Source: Bacillota bacterium | GTDB lineage: Bacteria > Bacillota > Limnochordia > Darwinibacteriales > JAAYFS01 | DNA length: 64,000 nt | Assembly: GCA_012728115.1 (NCBI GenBank) | Contig: JAAYFS010000004.1 | Span: 1 to 64,000 of the forward strand | Direction of reading: 5' to 3' | Shown here: positions 1 to 8,801 of the stretch, one piece after another | Position numbering within the stretch: position 1 is the stretch's first letter | Layout: the number at the start of each line of letters is the position of its first letter | The notes under the pieces: generated by a model | Told to the model about the DNA's origin: nothing | Databases searched by the model: none | What the model saw: the letters and a program-made list of their open reading frames with translations, nothing else | Position numbers and translations under genes: made by a program

Positions 1-1
1 C

Positions 2-2737
2 TCAGATTGGAAAGCCGATCAAGCTGAGATATTTAATCTAAACCTCCAAGCGTTTATCGCAAATGGTGCTTTAGATCAAAATCCAGTTCTTCAAAACGGA
101 GATGTAATCTATTTAACTGCAGTTGGACGAGTTCTCATTCTTGGAGAAGTTCGTACACCAGGTGGATACGAAGTAGTAGAAGGAATGGATGTTTTAGATT
201 TGCTCGCAGATGCTGGTGGGGCCTTGGCGAGTGCAGACTTAGAACAAGTAGTAATTACCCGAACAGAGAATGGTATTGAAACTGAAATAACAGTTAATCT
301 TCAAGATATGATGGCAGGACGAGGTAAAGGGCTTACCATCCGTCCAAATGATGTTGTATTTGTTCCTGCGAAAAAACAAGTAATAGTTCTTGGACAGGTT
401 CCTAATCCTGGAACATACTCACTCAATAAGGATGGCAGATTGCTAGATATTATCGGTTCGGCTGGCGGAGTAACCCTTAGTGCAGATGGGCGAAACATTT
501 CTATCACACGGACCGTGAATGGAGAACAACAGGTTATTGTAGTAGATGCCGAAGAAGCATTAAAAGGACGGCAAGGTGGTGAGAATCCGATTCTTCAAGG
601 CGGTGACATCGTCTATGTGCCTGAAGGAAGGAACAATGTATTGGTGCTTGGTCAGGTTAATAATCCTGGTCAATATCCTTTAACCGAACAAACTCGGATT
701 CTTGATATCCTTGCGTTAGCAGGTGGACCTACATCGGAAGCTGCGTTACAAAAAGCTACTTTAACGCGCGAAAGCGATACCGAAGTTGAGATTTTTGAAA
801 TTGATTTAGAGAAAATGCAACGTCACGGTACAGGTCAATCACTTAAACTTGTACCTGGAGACGTGTTATTTATTCCCGAGGGCACTCCTGAAGTTCTGAT
901 CTTAGGTGAAGTGTCAAGACCTGGAAACTATCGGGTTAATGCTGAAACCAGGATCCTAGATGTTATCGGTAATGCTGGTGGTGTGTTGGATACCGCTGGA
1001 TCAACCTTGTTATTAACTCGCGATGGGCGAACAAGTGAAATCGACCTAGGTGCGCTTACACGTTTGGGTTTAGGTAACCAACGTGTGCAAGCTGGAGACG
1101 TTTTATACGTCCAACAAGGGGCTAACCAGGTTCTGGTTTTAGGTCAAGTAAAGAATCCAGGATATTATCATTTAAATTATGGTGATAGAGTAGTCGATGC
1201 GATAGCTCGCGCTGGAGGTTTACTAGACAATGCCGCTGCATCAGAGGTGACTGTAACTAGACAAGTAGGTGATCTTCCTGAGATCAACTATCTAAATATC
1301 GAGGAATTAATGCAGAATAGATTTTTGCCGAATAACCTGGTCCTCCAGGGGGGTGACATTATTATCGTCCCTGAAGCCAATAAGCGGGTGCTTGTCTTTG
1401 GGGAAGTGAATAAACCTGGCTATTATCCAACTTCAGCAACGACGAGAATTCTCGATGTTTTAGCCGCGGCAGGAGGATTGAACCAAAGGGCGGATACCAT
1501 AGCAACCCTTACTCGGGAAATCGAGGGTGAAATCACTGTCGAAAAGATTGATTTGGCTACCATCATGGAAACAGGCGAAGGAAACATTCGCTTAACTGGT
1601 GGAGAGATGCTCTTAATCCCAGAGGCTAACCGTGAGGTTCTGGTATTTGGCGCGGTTTCACGCCCAGGAATGTATACATTTAGAACTGGTGAAAAGGTAC
1701 TCGATATTATTGCTCGAGCAGGTGGGGTAACTGCTAATGCCGATTTGACAGTTGCTACACTTACTCGTTATGGTGAGGAATATGAAGTAATTACTCTTGA
1801 TGTAGCAAGTGTATTTGAAGATAATAATTTACCTCAGAATATTGTTGTCCAAGGTGGTGACATTCTTTTCATCCCTGAAGCAAATCGTAGAGTCACCTTG
1901 CTAGGACAAGTATCTCGCCCAGGAGCTTATGTGGTTGATGAAAATACTCGTTTGCTCGATTTACTAGCACAAGCTGGAGGAGCAACAACTTTAGCCAATA
2001 CTCGTGAAATAACTGTAACCCGCACCTTGGGAGAAGGTGTCCAGGTCTTTGAAATAGACTTAGAAGCGGTAATTAATAATAAGGCAGAAAACATCTATAT
2101 CCTTGGTGGAGATGTGGTCTTTGTTCCTGAGGCTCGCCAAGTAGCGGTTATGGGCGAAGTTAACCGACCAGGTTTGTATACCCTCCCTTCAGGGGCAAGA
2201 ATTCTCGATGTGCTTGCCTTAACAGGTGGTCTACGCAGTAATTTAAGCTCTCAGGAGATTGTTCTTTCTCGCCAAGGTCCAGAAGGAACTCAATTGTGGT
2301 CACTTACTTATGGTGATTTACTAAATGATAACGAGATGGCTAATTTAATCTTGACTGGTGGCGATGTGCTTTTCGTTCCAGAAGCAAGGAAACAAGTGTT
2401 AGTATTAGGTGAAGTGGCTAGACCAGGTGTTTACTCGATTTCTGAGGGAGCACGCGTGCTAGACGCGATCGCACTTGCTGGAGGTCCGACAGATCGGGCA
2501 GCGTTAGAAGCGGTTGGAATCTATCGAGATGGTGATATGGATGCAAGTGCTACCCTAGCAATGGGCAAGGACAAGCTATTATTCCAAGGAAGTGCTAGCG
2601 ATAATCCGTTAATCATGGGTGGCGATGTGATCTTTGTTCCAGAGACAACTAAACCAAATTGGACTGCCATTTTTGGATTTGTTTCTGGGGTTAAGTCATT
2701 CAAAGACTTGCTTGTGGATCTAATTAAACTGTTCTAG
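2..2737 (+). CDS. Multi-SLBB polysaccharide export protein, 5' end outside window
   Basis: The frame is open from base 2, so the start, signal peptide and any Poly_export domain lie upstream; 911 residues are visible. At least ten SLBB (soluble ligand-binding beta-grasp) repeats follow one another at 79-86 residue spacing. Each begins with a VLVLGQV-x-x-PG-x-Y type strand (first codons near 131, 380, 638, 893, 1130, 1388, 1637, 1892, 2141 and 2396), contains an ILD-hydrophobic-AGG motif and closes with GGDVxFVPE. The last residues form a Trp/Phe-rich amphipathic stretch (WTAIFGFV onward), recalling the C-terminal helix with which Wza-type exporters cross the outer membrane. Wza-like exporters normally carry only a few SLBB domains, so the array is unusually long. 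The gene is followed after 13 nt by chain-length, kinase and phosphatase genes, which fits exopolysaccharide export. Family assignment is firm; the exact channel role is inferred. Confidence 0.85.
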   Translation, partial: SDWKADQAEIFNLNLQAFIANGALDQNPVLQNGDVIYLTAVGRVLILGEVRTPGGYEVVEGMDVLDLLADAGGALASADLEQVVITRTENGIETEITVNLQDMMAGRGKGLTIRPNDVVFVPAKKQVIVLGQVPNPGTYSLNKDGRLLDIIGSAGGVTLSADGRNISITRTVNGEQQVIVVDAEEALKGRQGGENPILQGGDIVYVPEGRNNVLVLGQVNNPGQYPLTEQTRILDILALAGGPTSEAALQKATLTRESDTEVEIFEIDLEKMQRHGTGQSLKLVPGDVLFIPEGTPEVLILGEVSRPGNYRVNAETRILDVIGNAGGVLDTAGSTLLLTRDGRTSEIDLGALTRLGLGNQRVQAGDVLYVQQGANQVLVLGQVKNPGYYHLNYGDRVVDAIARAGGLLDNAAASEVTVTRQVGDLPEINYLNIEELMQNRFLPNNLVLQGGDIIIVPEANKRVLVFGEVNKPGYYPTSATTRILDVLAAAGGLNQRADTIATLTREIEGEITVEKIDLATIMETGEGNIRLTGGEMLLIPEANREVLVFGAVSRPGMYTFRTGEKVLDIIARAGGVTANADLTVATLTRYGEEYEVITLDVASVFEDNNLPQNIVVQGGDILFIPEANRRVTLLGQVSRPGAYVVDENTRLLDLLAQAGGATTLANTREITVTRTLGEGVQVFEIDLEAVINNKAENIYILGGDVVFVPEARQVAVMGEVNRPGLYTLPSGARILDVLALTGGLRSNLSSQEIVLSRQGPEGTQLWSLTYGDLLNDNEMANLILTGGDVLFVPEARKQVLVLGEVARPGVYSISEGARVLDAIALAGGPTDRAALEAVGIYRDGDMDASATLAMGKDKLLFQGSASDNPLIMGGDVIFVPETTKPNWTAIFGFVSGVKSFKDLLVDLIKLF

Positions 2738-2750
2738 GTGGTGAAAAGGC

Positions 2751-4196
2751 ATGGAAATGGAAGAAAAAGATCTTCTCGAATACTGGCAGATAATAGTGAA
2801 AAGAAAGTGGTTGATTGGGACAATCTTCCTTATCACCATCGGAATTGTAATAATGGTCAGCGTAATGATGGAACCAGTGTATGAGGCAAGCACCACTTTG
2901 ATTGTACAAAAACCGAAGACCGCTAGTCTCGCCTCGCTTGACCCAGTTTCATCGATGTTTAGCAGTGGCATGTCGAATGTTGAGATTCAAAACCAGGTTG
3001 AGATCTTAAAAAGTAGGGCTATCTTAAGTCAAGTAGTTGAAAGAATGGGATGGGAGCCCGATGCACTTATCGGATTGAACAAAAAAATTACGATTCAACC
3101 GATTGCTGGTACAGAGATATTAAAGATTAGTATGCAATCAACTGATAAAGAAGAAGCACAAAAGTTTGTTAACACGCTAGCCGAGGTCTATATAGAGCAT
3201 GACAGAGCCGGCAATCAGTATGAACTTCGGGAAGCTCGACTGTTTTTAGAATCACAGATCGTCAAAATTTCTGCTGAATTAGAGCTTGCTGAAGAACAAC
3301 TTCGTCTCTTTAAGGAAGAGCAGGGGATACTCCAGCCAGAACAACAAACACGGCTATTACTGGAACAACAGTCTAATTGGGACACTCTTTTAGCTCAGAC
3401 TGCCTTGGGCATTATCGAAATCGAAGAAAGTATGGCTAAAATCGAAGCGCAATTACAGGCAGAAGAAGCTACCATAGTTTCATCACAGAATATTGGCAAC
3501 AACCCATTTGTTTCCCAATATCGTACTCGCCTAGCTGATCTGGAGATCGCTCTCGCAGGTGCAAAGGAAAGATACACCGATCGGCATCCTGAAGTATTAG
3601 CTTTGCAAGCTGAGATCCAAGATGTGCAAAAAAGACTTGAAGGAGAACTAGAAAGAGTAATTCTTTCTGAAACAATTTCATCTAACCCTATTCATATGGA
3701 ACTCTATGGTAAATTAGTTACCAGTCAGGCTGAACTAGTAGCCCTTCAATCACGTCAACAAGCATTGCAAACTCTCCGTGATCAGAGTGACGAAGCATTT
3801 GGTTCATTGCCGAAGCAAGAGCTTGAACTTTTAAGGTTAACCAGAGACGTGTTGGTTTCGGAAGAGATTTACTTGATGTTGGTTAAACGTTATGAGGAAA
3901 TTCGCATCCAAGAGGCGATGCAAATAGCGAGTATTCGGGTACTTGATCCAGCTGAATTGCCTGTTAACCCAATTAAGCCGAGAAAAGTACTTAATGTAGC
4001 GATTGGGTCTGTTCTAGGACTCTTTATCGGTACAGGCTGTGCATTCCTCCTGGACTATATTGATACAAGTGTAAAAACTAAAGACCAAGTTGAAGCTCTG
4101 TTGGGCGTTCCAGTGCTTAGTCAAATCCCTGATTTTGATCAGCAACTTGCGCCCCCTAAAGAAAACAAACGCTTTACAAGGTCTTTAAGGATGTGA
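2751..4196 (+). CDS. Wzz/GNVR-type polysaccharide chain-length determinant
   Basis: This 481-residue inner-membrane protein has the Wzz architecture: a short cytoplasmic N-terminus (EMEEKDLLEYW), a transmembrane helix at about residues 20-40, a long periplasmic region with coiled-coil helices around residues 150-370, a Pro-rich PVNPIKP motif, and a second transmembrane helix near 420-440. A short cytoplasmic tail follows. Such proteins set polymer length and serve as the membrane adaptor of a BY-kinase; here the kinase is encoded separately 6 nt downstream, as in Gram-positive CpsC/CpsD pairs. The start at 2751 follows AGGTGG at 2736-2741 with 9 nt spacing. The overlap with the SLBB gene's stop region suggests co-transcription. 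Confidence 0.9.
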   Translation: MEMEEKDLLEYWQIIVKRKWLIGTIFLITIGIVIMVSVMMEPVYEASTTLIVQKPKTASLASLDPVSSMFSSGMSNVEIQNQVEILKSRAILSQVVERMGWEPDALIGLNKKITIQPIAGTEILKISMQSTDKEEAQKFVNTLAEVYIEHDRAGNQYELREARLFLESQIVKISAELELAEEQLRLFKEEQGILQPEQQTRLLLEQQSNWDTLLAQTALGIIEIEESMAKIEAQLQAEEATIVSSQNIGNNPFVSQYRTRLADLEIALAGAKERYTDRHPEVLALQAEIQDVQKRLEGELERVILSETISSNPIHMELYGKLVTSQAELVALQSRQQALQTLRDQSDEAFGSLPKQELELLRLTRDVLVSEEIYLMLVKRYEEIRIQEAMQIASIRVLDPAELPVNPIKPRKVLNVAIGSVLGLFIGTGCAFLLDYIDTSVKTKDQVEALLGVPVLSQIPDFDQQLAPPKENKRFTRSLRM

Positions 4197-4202
4197 TTTG
4201 AT

Positions 4203-4889
4203 ATGGCAATGAGACAATCAGTAATAGTAGTTCATGATGACCCTAAGTCAATTAGTTCAGAAGCATTTAGAATGCTGCGCACAAACTTACAATATACGAG
4301 TCCAGATAAAGAGTTAAGATCTTTAATTGTGACGAGTGCGGGAGCTGGAGAGGGTAAATCCACGGTATCGTCAAATTTAGCTGCTGCGATGGCACAATCA
4401 GGGATAGAAACATGCATTGTAGGTTGTGATGTGAGAAAGTCCACCTTGCATCATATCTTCGGTGTACCTAATGCTCCTGGTTTAACTTCGGTGCTTGTAG
4501 GGCAGGCCAAACTAGAGGATGCGATTCTAAAAACTAGGGTTCCAGGTGTTAGCGTTCTACCTTCTGGACCAATTCCGCCAAATCCATCGGAGCTGCTTCA
4601 ATCGAAAACAATGAAAGAAGTTATCAGTGATCTTAAGGAGAAATTTGAGTTTTTGATTCTTGACACTCCACCAGTGGTCGCAGTTGCCGATACCCTTCTT
4701 TTATCTCGCCAGGTGGACGGGATGATTTTGGTGGTGGCGGCCAATATGGTTCCAAAGGATGTATTATTACATGCGAAAGCGTTAATCGATAGAGCAAATG
4801 CTAATTTACTAGGAGTTGTTCTTAACCGGGTTCGTGCTGAAGATCAAAGAGGATATCAATACTATTATTACTATTCGTCGGATGAATAA
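4203..4889 (+). CDS. CpsD/CapB-type tyrosine-protein autokinase
   Basis: A 228-residue BY-kinase. The Walker A motif GAGEGKST is at about residues 47-54, a Walker A' segment (VGCDVRKST) at about 73-81, and Walker B (FLILDTPP) near 149-156. The C-terminus carries a tyrosine cluster (GYQYYYYYSSDE), the autophosphorylation tail typical of these kinases. They phosphorylate themselves and control Wzy-type polymer assembly together with the Wzz-like protein encoded just upstream and the phosphatase just downstream. No strong ribosome-binding site precedes the ATG, so expression may depend on read-through from the upstream gene. The length and the tail match the stand-alone Bacillota form rather than the fused proteobacterial form. 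Confidence 0.93.
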   Translation: MAMRQSVIVVHDDPKSISSEAFRMLRTNLQYTSPDKELRSLIVTSAGAGEGKSTVSSNLAAAMAQSGIETCIVGCDVRKSTLHHIFGVPNAPGLTSVLVGQAKLEDAILKTRVPGVSVLPSGPIPPNPSELLQSKTMKEVISDLKEKFEFLILDTPPVVAVADTLLLSRQVDGMILVVAANMVPKDVLLHAKALIDRANANLLGVVLNRVRAEDQRGYQYYYYYSSDE

Positions 4890-4902
4890 AGAGGTTAAAA
4901 CG

Positions 4903-5664
4903 ATGATTGATATCCATGTCCATATTCTCCCAGCAACGGATGATGGTGCTAAAGATGTTTCAATGTCGCTCGAAATGGCACAGGCTGCGGTTAAGAGTGG
5001 AGTAACACATGTTTGTGCCACTCCGCATTTCTATTCTATTCCTAGTTGGGTTGAGATCAAAAATAGGTGTAAGGCATTGCAGAATCAATTGAAGCAAGCC
5101 GGTATCGATTTGACGATAGTACCGAGTTCTGAAATACATTCGCAACCTGAGATTGAAAATCTTAAGCCGGAAGAGATCCCCACTTATAACGATCATGGGA
5201 AACACTGTTTATTAGAGTTTCCTTTTCGGCAGATCCCAATCTACGCATCAAACGTAATCTTTAGTCTTTTAGTAAAAGGCATCACACCAATAATTGCTCA
5301 CGCCGAGCGTTACTCAGATGTTGTTAATGATCCGAACCTTGTACTTGATTGGATCGACAAAGGATGTTTAATTCAAGTAAATTGTGGCAGTCTTTTGGGT
5401 GCCTTTGGAGAGAATATCCGAAAGACCGCATATATCCTTCTAGAGCATGATATGGTCCATTTTTTGGCAAGTGATGCTCATTCCAATGGAACCCGCTTCA
5501 TAAATCTTGCTGAAGGAAGAGAAGCAGCATTGAAGACTCTTTCCGAGCAGGAAGTACAAGCCCTAGTGGTCGAAAACCCAAGAAAAGTAATTAATGGCCT
5601 AAATGTTGATGTCAGGGACCCGAAAGTATACAAGCCTAAAAAGAAGCGGTTTTGGCTGTTTTAA
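4903..5664 (+). CDS. CpsB/CapC-type PHP tyrosine-protein phosphatase
   Basis: A 253-residue PHP-superfamily phosphatase that dephosphorylates the BY-kinase tail. The metal-binding signatures are present: DIHVH at residues 3-7, DDG at 13-15, a TPH near 40, AHAER near 134 and SDAHS near 197. I start at ATG 4903, preceded by GAGG at 4890-4893, because the protein then begins MIDIH exactly as the family does; the open frame extends upstream over the kinase gene, but that part would not align. It lies 13 nt after the kinase stop, completing a wzz-kinase-phosphatase module. Confidence 0.92.
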   Translation: MIDIHVHILPATDDGAKDVSMSLEMAQAAVKSGVTHVCATPHFYSIPSWVEIKNRCKALQNQLKQAGIDLTIVPSSEIHSQPEIENLKPEEIPTYNDHGKHCLLEFPFRQIPIYASNVIFSLLVKGITPIIAHAERYSDVVNDPNLVLDWIDKGCLIQVNCGSLLGAFGENIRKTAYILLEHDMVHFLASDAHSNGTRFINLAEGREAALKTLSEQEVQALVVENPRKVINGLNVDVRDPKVYKPKKKRFWLF

Positions 5665-5680
5665 GAAAGGGGGGTACCAG

Positions 5681-6598
5681 GTGGAATTTACGAAAATCAA
5701 GATCGACCAGATCCAAACTGCGCCTACACAAATGAGAAGTAGGATGCGTGAAGATGAGATTATTGGTCTAAGTGAGTCCATTAAAGAGGTGGGGTTATTA
5801 CATCCGATCCTTGTTCAAGAGATTGATCCAGGAAAGTATCAATTGATCGCTGGTGAAAGAAGGTTGCATGCTGTAAAAAAAGCTGGCGAGAAATCAATTT
5901 TGGCGATGGTACTTAGTGGTGACAGAAATGTTCGCCATATCCAATTGATCGAGAATCTTCAACGCGAAAACTTAGACCCAATTGATCGAGCAAAGGCTAT
6001 TAAGGCAATGATGGATGAGGAAGGTCTTTCAAAAGTAGGAGTGGCAAAAAAACTTGGTATTCCACGAACAACATTGACGGAATGGTTGAATGTGCTGGAA
6101 ATCTCCACCCGCTTTCAAGATGCACTATTAAATAATCATTATGGTGGAAGCTCGCCTTTAACCATTTCTCATGTTTCATTGGCGAAGCGTTTTGCTCAAA
6201 AAGTGTGCGTTGATAGTGAAGATGTGCAAAACGTTACTGAAATGGTTTTAGACGCCGTTTTGTACTATCGCTTGACTCGCAGTGAGACCAAGAAGGTCCT
6301 CGAACTTTTGGAAAATAAGCGGACAATACCTATCGATGTAGCAATAAAGCAAGTAAGAGTGATGCCTTCTAATTCCAAGGAGCCGACAAATTCTACTTGG
6401 AACGTAAACGAACTGGTAACTTTCTTAGCGCGTTCGGGAAATTACTTAGTAAAATGTAAGCCAGAGAATTTGTATAATCTCGATGAAGATGAGAAGGAGG
6501 AGCTACTTAGACAATCCAAAGTACTTATTAGATTACTGAATGATACAATTGCACAGTTAGATACTACAGGAAAAGGAATAAAAGAAGGACTAATGTAA
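5681..6598 (+). CDS. ParB/Spo0J-family DNA-binding protein (orphan)
   Basis: A 305-residue ParB-like protein starting at GTG 5681 behind a GGGGGG ribosome-binding site (5668-5674); longer upstream frames run into the phosphatase gene and lack family similarity. The N-terminal ParB/CTPase domain has the GERR box at residues 58-61 and the ENLQRENLDPID segment at 91-102. A helix-turn-helix follows at about 115-136 (GLSKVGVAKKLGIPRTTLTEW). The C-terminal part is helical and ends with a likely dimerisation segment. No parA is adjacent, and the gene sits at the end of an exopolysaccharide cluster, so it may be a nucleoid-occlusion-like or regulatory paralogue rather than the chromosome-segregation ParB. 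Its stop overlaps the next ATG by one base. Confidence 0.85.
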   Translation: MEFTKIKIDQIQTAPTQMRSRMREDEIIGLSESIKEVGLLHPILVQEIDPGKYQLIAGERRLHAVKKAGEKSILAMVLSGDRNVRHIQLIENLQRENLDPIDRAKAIKAMMDEEGLSKVGVAKKLGIPRTTLTEWLNVLEISTRFQDALLNNHYGGSSPLTISHVSLAKRFAQKVCVDSEDVQNVTEMVLDAVLYYRLTRSETKKVLELLENKRTIPIDVAIKQVRVMPSNSKEPTNSTWNVNELVTFLARSGNYLVKCKPENLYNLDEDEKEELLRQSKVLIRLLNDTIAQLDTTGKGIKEGLM

Positions 6599-7032
6599 TG
6601 GTGAAATGGATTATAGTAGGAGTTTATGTTTTTGTTCTGTTTTTCTTTGCAAGCTCACAATCATCTGGAGCTAGCGTAATGACTCAAGCCTTTCGTTCAT
6701 GGTTTCCGTGGTTAGCACGGGAGGAAGTTTCCAACTTAGTGATTATTGTAAGAAAAACTGCTCATGTGATCGGGTACTTTGTTGGTGCAATCTTGATATT
6801 TCGAGCGGTAAAGGAGACCAAGGTGATAAAAAAGAGACCGTTTGTTTTTACTTTTTGTTTTACTGTACTAATAGCAGGTGTCGATGAATTGTATCAACAT
6901 TCCTTACCGCATCGAACTAGCTCTATCTATGATGTATTGTTGGATTCGGTCGGAATAAGTGTTGCGCTTTTGTCGATCTTTGTATTTAACAAATTGCTAG
7001 AAAGAACGAAAAAAGCTCCTAGTGAAAGCTAG
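6598..7032 (+). CDS. VanZ-like membrane protein
   Basis: A 144-residue protein with about four transmembrane helices. The VanZ-family marks are the FFASSQSSG segment after the first helix, RKTAHVIGYFVGA in the second, and DELYQHSLPHRTSSIYDVLLD before the last. VanZ proteins are small membrane proteins linked to glycopeptide (teicoplanin) resistance in enterococci, but most chromosomal members have no established role. Translation is coupled to the ParB-like gene (TAATG overlap at 6596-6600). The stop codon lies inside a bidirectional terminator hairpin. Confidence 0.88.
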   Translation: MVKWIIVGVYVFVLFFFASSQSSGASVMTQAFRSWFPWLAREEVSNLVIIVRKTAHVIGYFVGAILIFRAVKETKVIKKRPFVFTFCFTVLIAGVDELYQHSLPHRTSSIYDVLLDSVGISVALLSIFVFNKLLERTKKAPSES

Positions 7033-7040
7033 GAGCTTTT
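7011..7040. terminator. Bidirectional Rho-independent terminator
   Basis: A perfect 12-bp stem (AAAAGCTCCTAG at 7011-7022 against CTAGGAGCTTTT at 7029-7040) with a 6-nt loop. Read on the minus strand it is followed by TTTTTTCG. It covers the stop codons of both convergent genes (VanZ-like and the small minus-strand gene), so one hairpin ends both transcripts. Confidence 0.88.
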
Positions 7041-7235
7041 AAACGTGAATCGTTTTAAGGTTGGTGCCCGGCCTAGAAGTGCTTCGCGCTCATCAAGAGT
7101 TAACGACACATTCTCCACATTAGAAAAATCGTTGTTTTTCTTGGCTAACTTACTTCTTAATAAATTATTCTCCGCCTGGAGCTTCGATATGATTTGTAGC
7201 AATCGATTGATGTCATTATTTCGCCTGACAGCCAT
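7029..7235 (-). CDS. Small coiled-coil protein of unknown function
   Basis: I do not recognise this 68-residue protein. On the minus strand its ATG (7235-7233) is preceded by AAGGAGTGG with 4-5 nt spacing, a strong ribosome-binding site, which argues that it is real. Residues about 8-33 (INRLLQIISKLQAENNLLRS) form heptads of Leu/Ile typical of a short coiled coil; the rest is charged and ends with a basic TLKRFTFKSS tail. It converges on the VanZ-like gene and shares its terminator. A small DNA-binding or scaffold protein is possible; no function is claimed. Confidence 0.65.
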   Translation of the reverse strand: MAVRRNNDINRLLQIISKLQAENNLLRSKLAKKNNDFSNVENVSLTLDEREALLGRAPTLKRFTFKSS

Positions 7236-7395
7236 AAAACCACTCCTTAAATGTTAGTACCCGAACCCCGAAATAATAAGTGCAAGGATAAAAAAAGATA
7301 TAAAAATAAATAACTAATATTCTTAGACTATTTCTAGATATTCCACGAAATTCCTGCTTTGTTTTTCCAAAAGATATAAAGATTTTCGAAAGCAC

Positions 7396-7424
7396 TTGCA
7401 ACTATCAGAAAAAACTACTACAAT
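7396..7424 (+). promoter_or_regulatory. Sigma-A promoter of the riboflavin operon
   Basis: TTGCAA at 7396-7401 and TACAAT at 7419-7424 are separated by 17 bp. Transcription would begin near 7431, about 20 nt before the FMN aptamer. Confidence 0.7.
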
Positions 7425-7451
7425 ATAGATACACTTAATTAAATAAAGGAA

Positions 7452-7562
7452 TATCCTTCAGGGCAGGGTGCAATTCCCGACCGGCGGTATAGCCCGCGAG
7501 CCTCACGGCTGACTCGGTTTGATTCCGAGGCCGACAGTAATAGTCTGGATGGAAGAAGGAGT
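7452..7562 (+). ncRNA. FMN riboswitch (RFN element)
   Basis: The conserved RFN core is intact: AGGGCAGGGTG, CCCGACCGGCGGTA, AGCCCGCGAG, GATTCCGAGGCCGACAGT and TAGTCTGGATGGAAGAAGG. The closing P1 stem pairs TCCTTC (7454-7459) with GAAGGA (7555-7560). FMN binding stabilises P1 and lets the downstream terminator form, shutting off ribD-ribE-ribBA-ribH. Confidence 0.97.
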
Positions 7563-7615
7563 TTTACGTTATATATCTACATGGTTTTTTACATGGTACT
7601 GGTATATTCATTATG

Positions 7616-7648
7616 CCCGAAGGTTATATTCCTTCGGGTTTTTCTTTT
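7616..7648 (+). terminator. Riboswitch expression-platform terminator
   Basis: CCCGAAGG (7616-7623) pairs with CCTTCGGG (7631-7638) around a 7-nt loop and is followed by TTTTTCTTTT. It sits between the FMN aptamer and ribD, so control is by transcription termination. Confidence 0.92.
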
Positions 7649-7670
7649 ATCTAAAAGGGTGGTGGTCATT

Positions 7671-8798
7671 ATGGAAGATAGCAATTCTAAGGAGCTTTAT
7701 CTCGAAGATCGCAGATGGATGCAACGCTGTTTGGACCTCGCTTCTAGAGCTAGAGGTCAAACTTCTCCTAACCCGTTAGTAGGTGCCGTAATCGTAAAAG
7801 AAGGAAAATTGGTTGGCGAAGGCTACCATAAGAAAGCGGGAGACGCGCATGCGGAAGTAGTTGCTCTTAATCAGGCAGGAAGTAATGCTCGGGGTGGAAC
7901 CTTGTATGTAAATCTAGAACCGTGTTGTCATTATGGGAAAACTCCTCCCTGCACAAAACAAATCATTGCTGCAGGAATAAAACGAGTAGTGGTGGCAATC
8001 GAAGATCAAAATGATTTAGTTTGTGGCAAAGGTATAACTGAACTTAAAGCAGCAGGTATAGATGTTGAGGTAGGAATCTTAAGTGAAGAAGCTACTAAGT
8101 TAAATGAAGTCTTTTTTAAGCATATGAGAACAAAGAAACCTTTTGTTCTGTGGAAAGTAGCTTCTACACTTGATGGAAAAGTGGCATTACAAAATGGACA
8201 ATCACGTTGGATTACCAGCCAAGAGGCCAGAAAAGAAGTGCACCAACTGCGCGCAGAGTATGATGCAATTTTAGTTGGAAGTGGCACGATCCTAGCGGAT
8301 GATCCTATGCTCAATGTTCGCCCTTTACCAGAAGGATTCTCTCATCCCGTGCGGGTAATCCTTGATACTTCCGCTAGAGTGTCACCAGAGGCAAAAGTTT
8401 TTTCTGAACCAGGTGGCGTTGTTCTATGGGTGGTAGGCAAGGATGCACAGATTCCTAAGATTCCTAATGTTCCTGAGATTTGCGAAGTTGTTAGGAGCCC
8501 TGAAGAGGAAATTCAAATCGAGTGGTTGCTTACAGAACTAGGTCGCCGAAAAATAACGTCACTTTTACTCGAGGGTGGTCCAACCGTAGTTGCTAGTTTT
8601 GTGGAAGCAAAAGCAATCGATAAAGTGCAATGGTATCTTGCACCCAAACTTATTGGGAGCGAAGGTAGAAGTGCTTTAGGTAAGCTTTCGATCGAGGAGA
8701 TGGCCAGAGTGCCAGAATTGGTTCACACCACCATCAGGCAAATTGGTGTTGATTTCTGCATCGAAGGCTACCCTGTTTGGGAAACGAAGGGAGGTTAA
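7671..8798 (+). CDS. ribD: Bifunctional riboflavin deaminase/reductase RibD
   Basis: A 375-residue bifunctional enzyme: deamination of the pyrimidine product of GTP cyclohydrolase II, then reduction of the ribosyl side chain. The N-terminal deaminase has the zinc signature HAE at residues 60-62 with PCCHYGKTPPC at 84-94. The reductase domain follows with KVASTLDGKVAL (about 165-176), the TILADDPMLNVR segment and LLEGGPTV. I start at ATG 7671, after the terminator and behind AGGGTGGTGG; upstream in-frame codons would place the start inside the riboswitch platform. It is the first gene of the rib operon. Confidence 0.96.
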   Translation: MEDSNSKELYLEDRRWMQRCLDLASRARGQTSPNPLVGAVIVKEGKLVGEGYHKKAGDAHAEVVALNQAGSNARGGTLYVNLEPCCHYGKTPPCTKQIIAAGIKRVVVAIEDQNDLVCGKGITELKAAGIDVEVGILSEEATKLNEVFFKHMRTKKPFVLWKVASTLDGKVALQNGQSRWITSQEARKEVHQLRAEYDAILVGSGTILADDPMLNVRPLPEGFSHPVRVILDTSARVSPEAKVFSEPGGVVLWVVGKDAQIPKIPNVPEICEVVRSPEEEIQIEWLLTELGRRKITSLLLEGGPTVVASFVEAKAIDKVQWYLAPKLIGSEGRSALGKLSIEEMARVPELVHTTIRQIGVDFCIEGYPVWETKGG

Positions 8799-8801
8799 TC
8801 G

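Noticed and set aside
2460-2475. HIP1-like GCGATCGC octamers
   Set aside because: A few copies occur (for example near 2466 and 48531), but they fall in codon pairs that this genome likes and I cannot count enrichment by hand.
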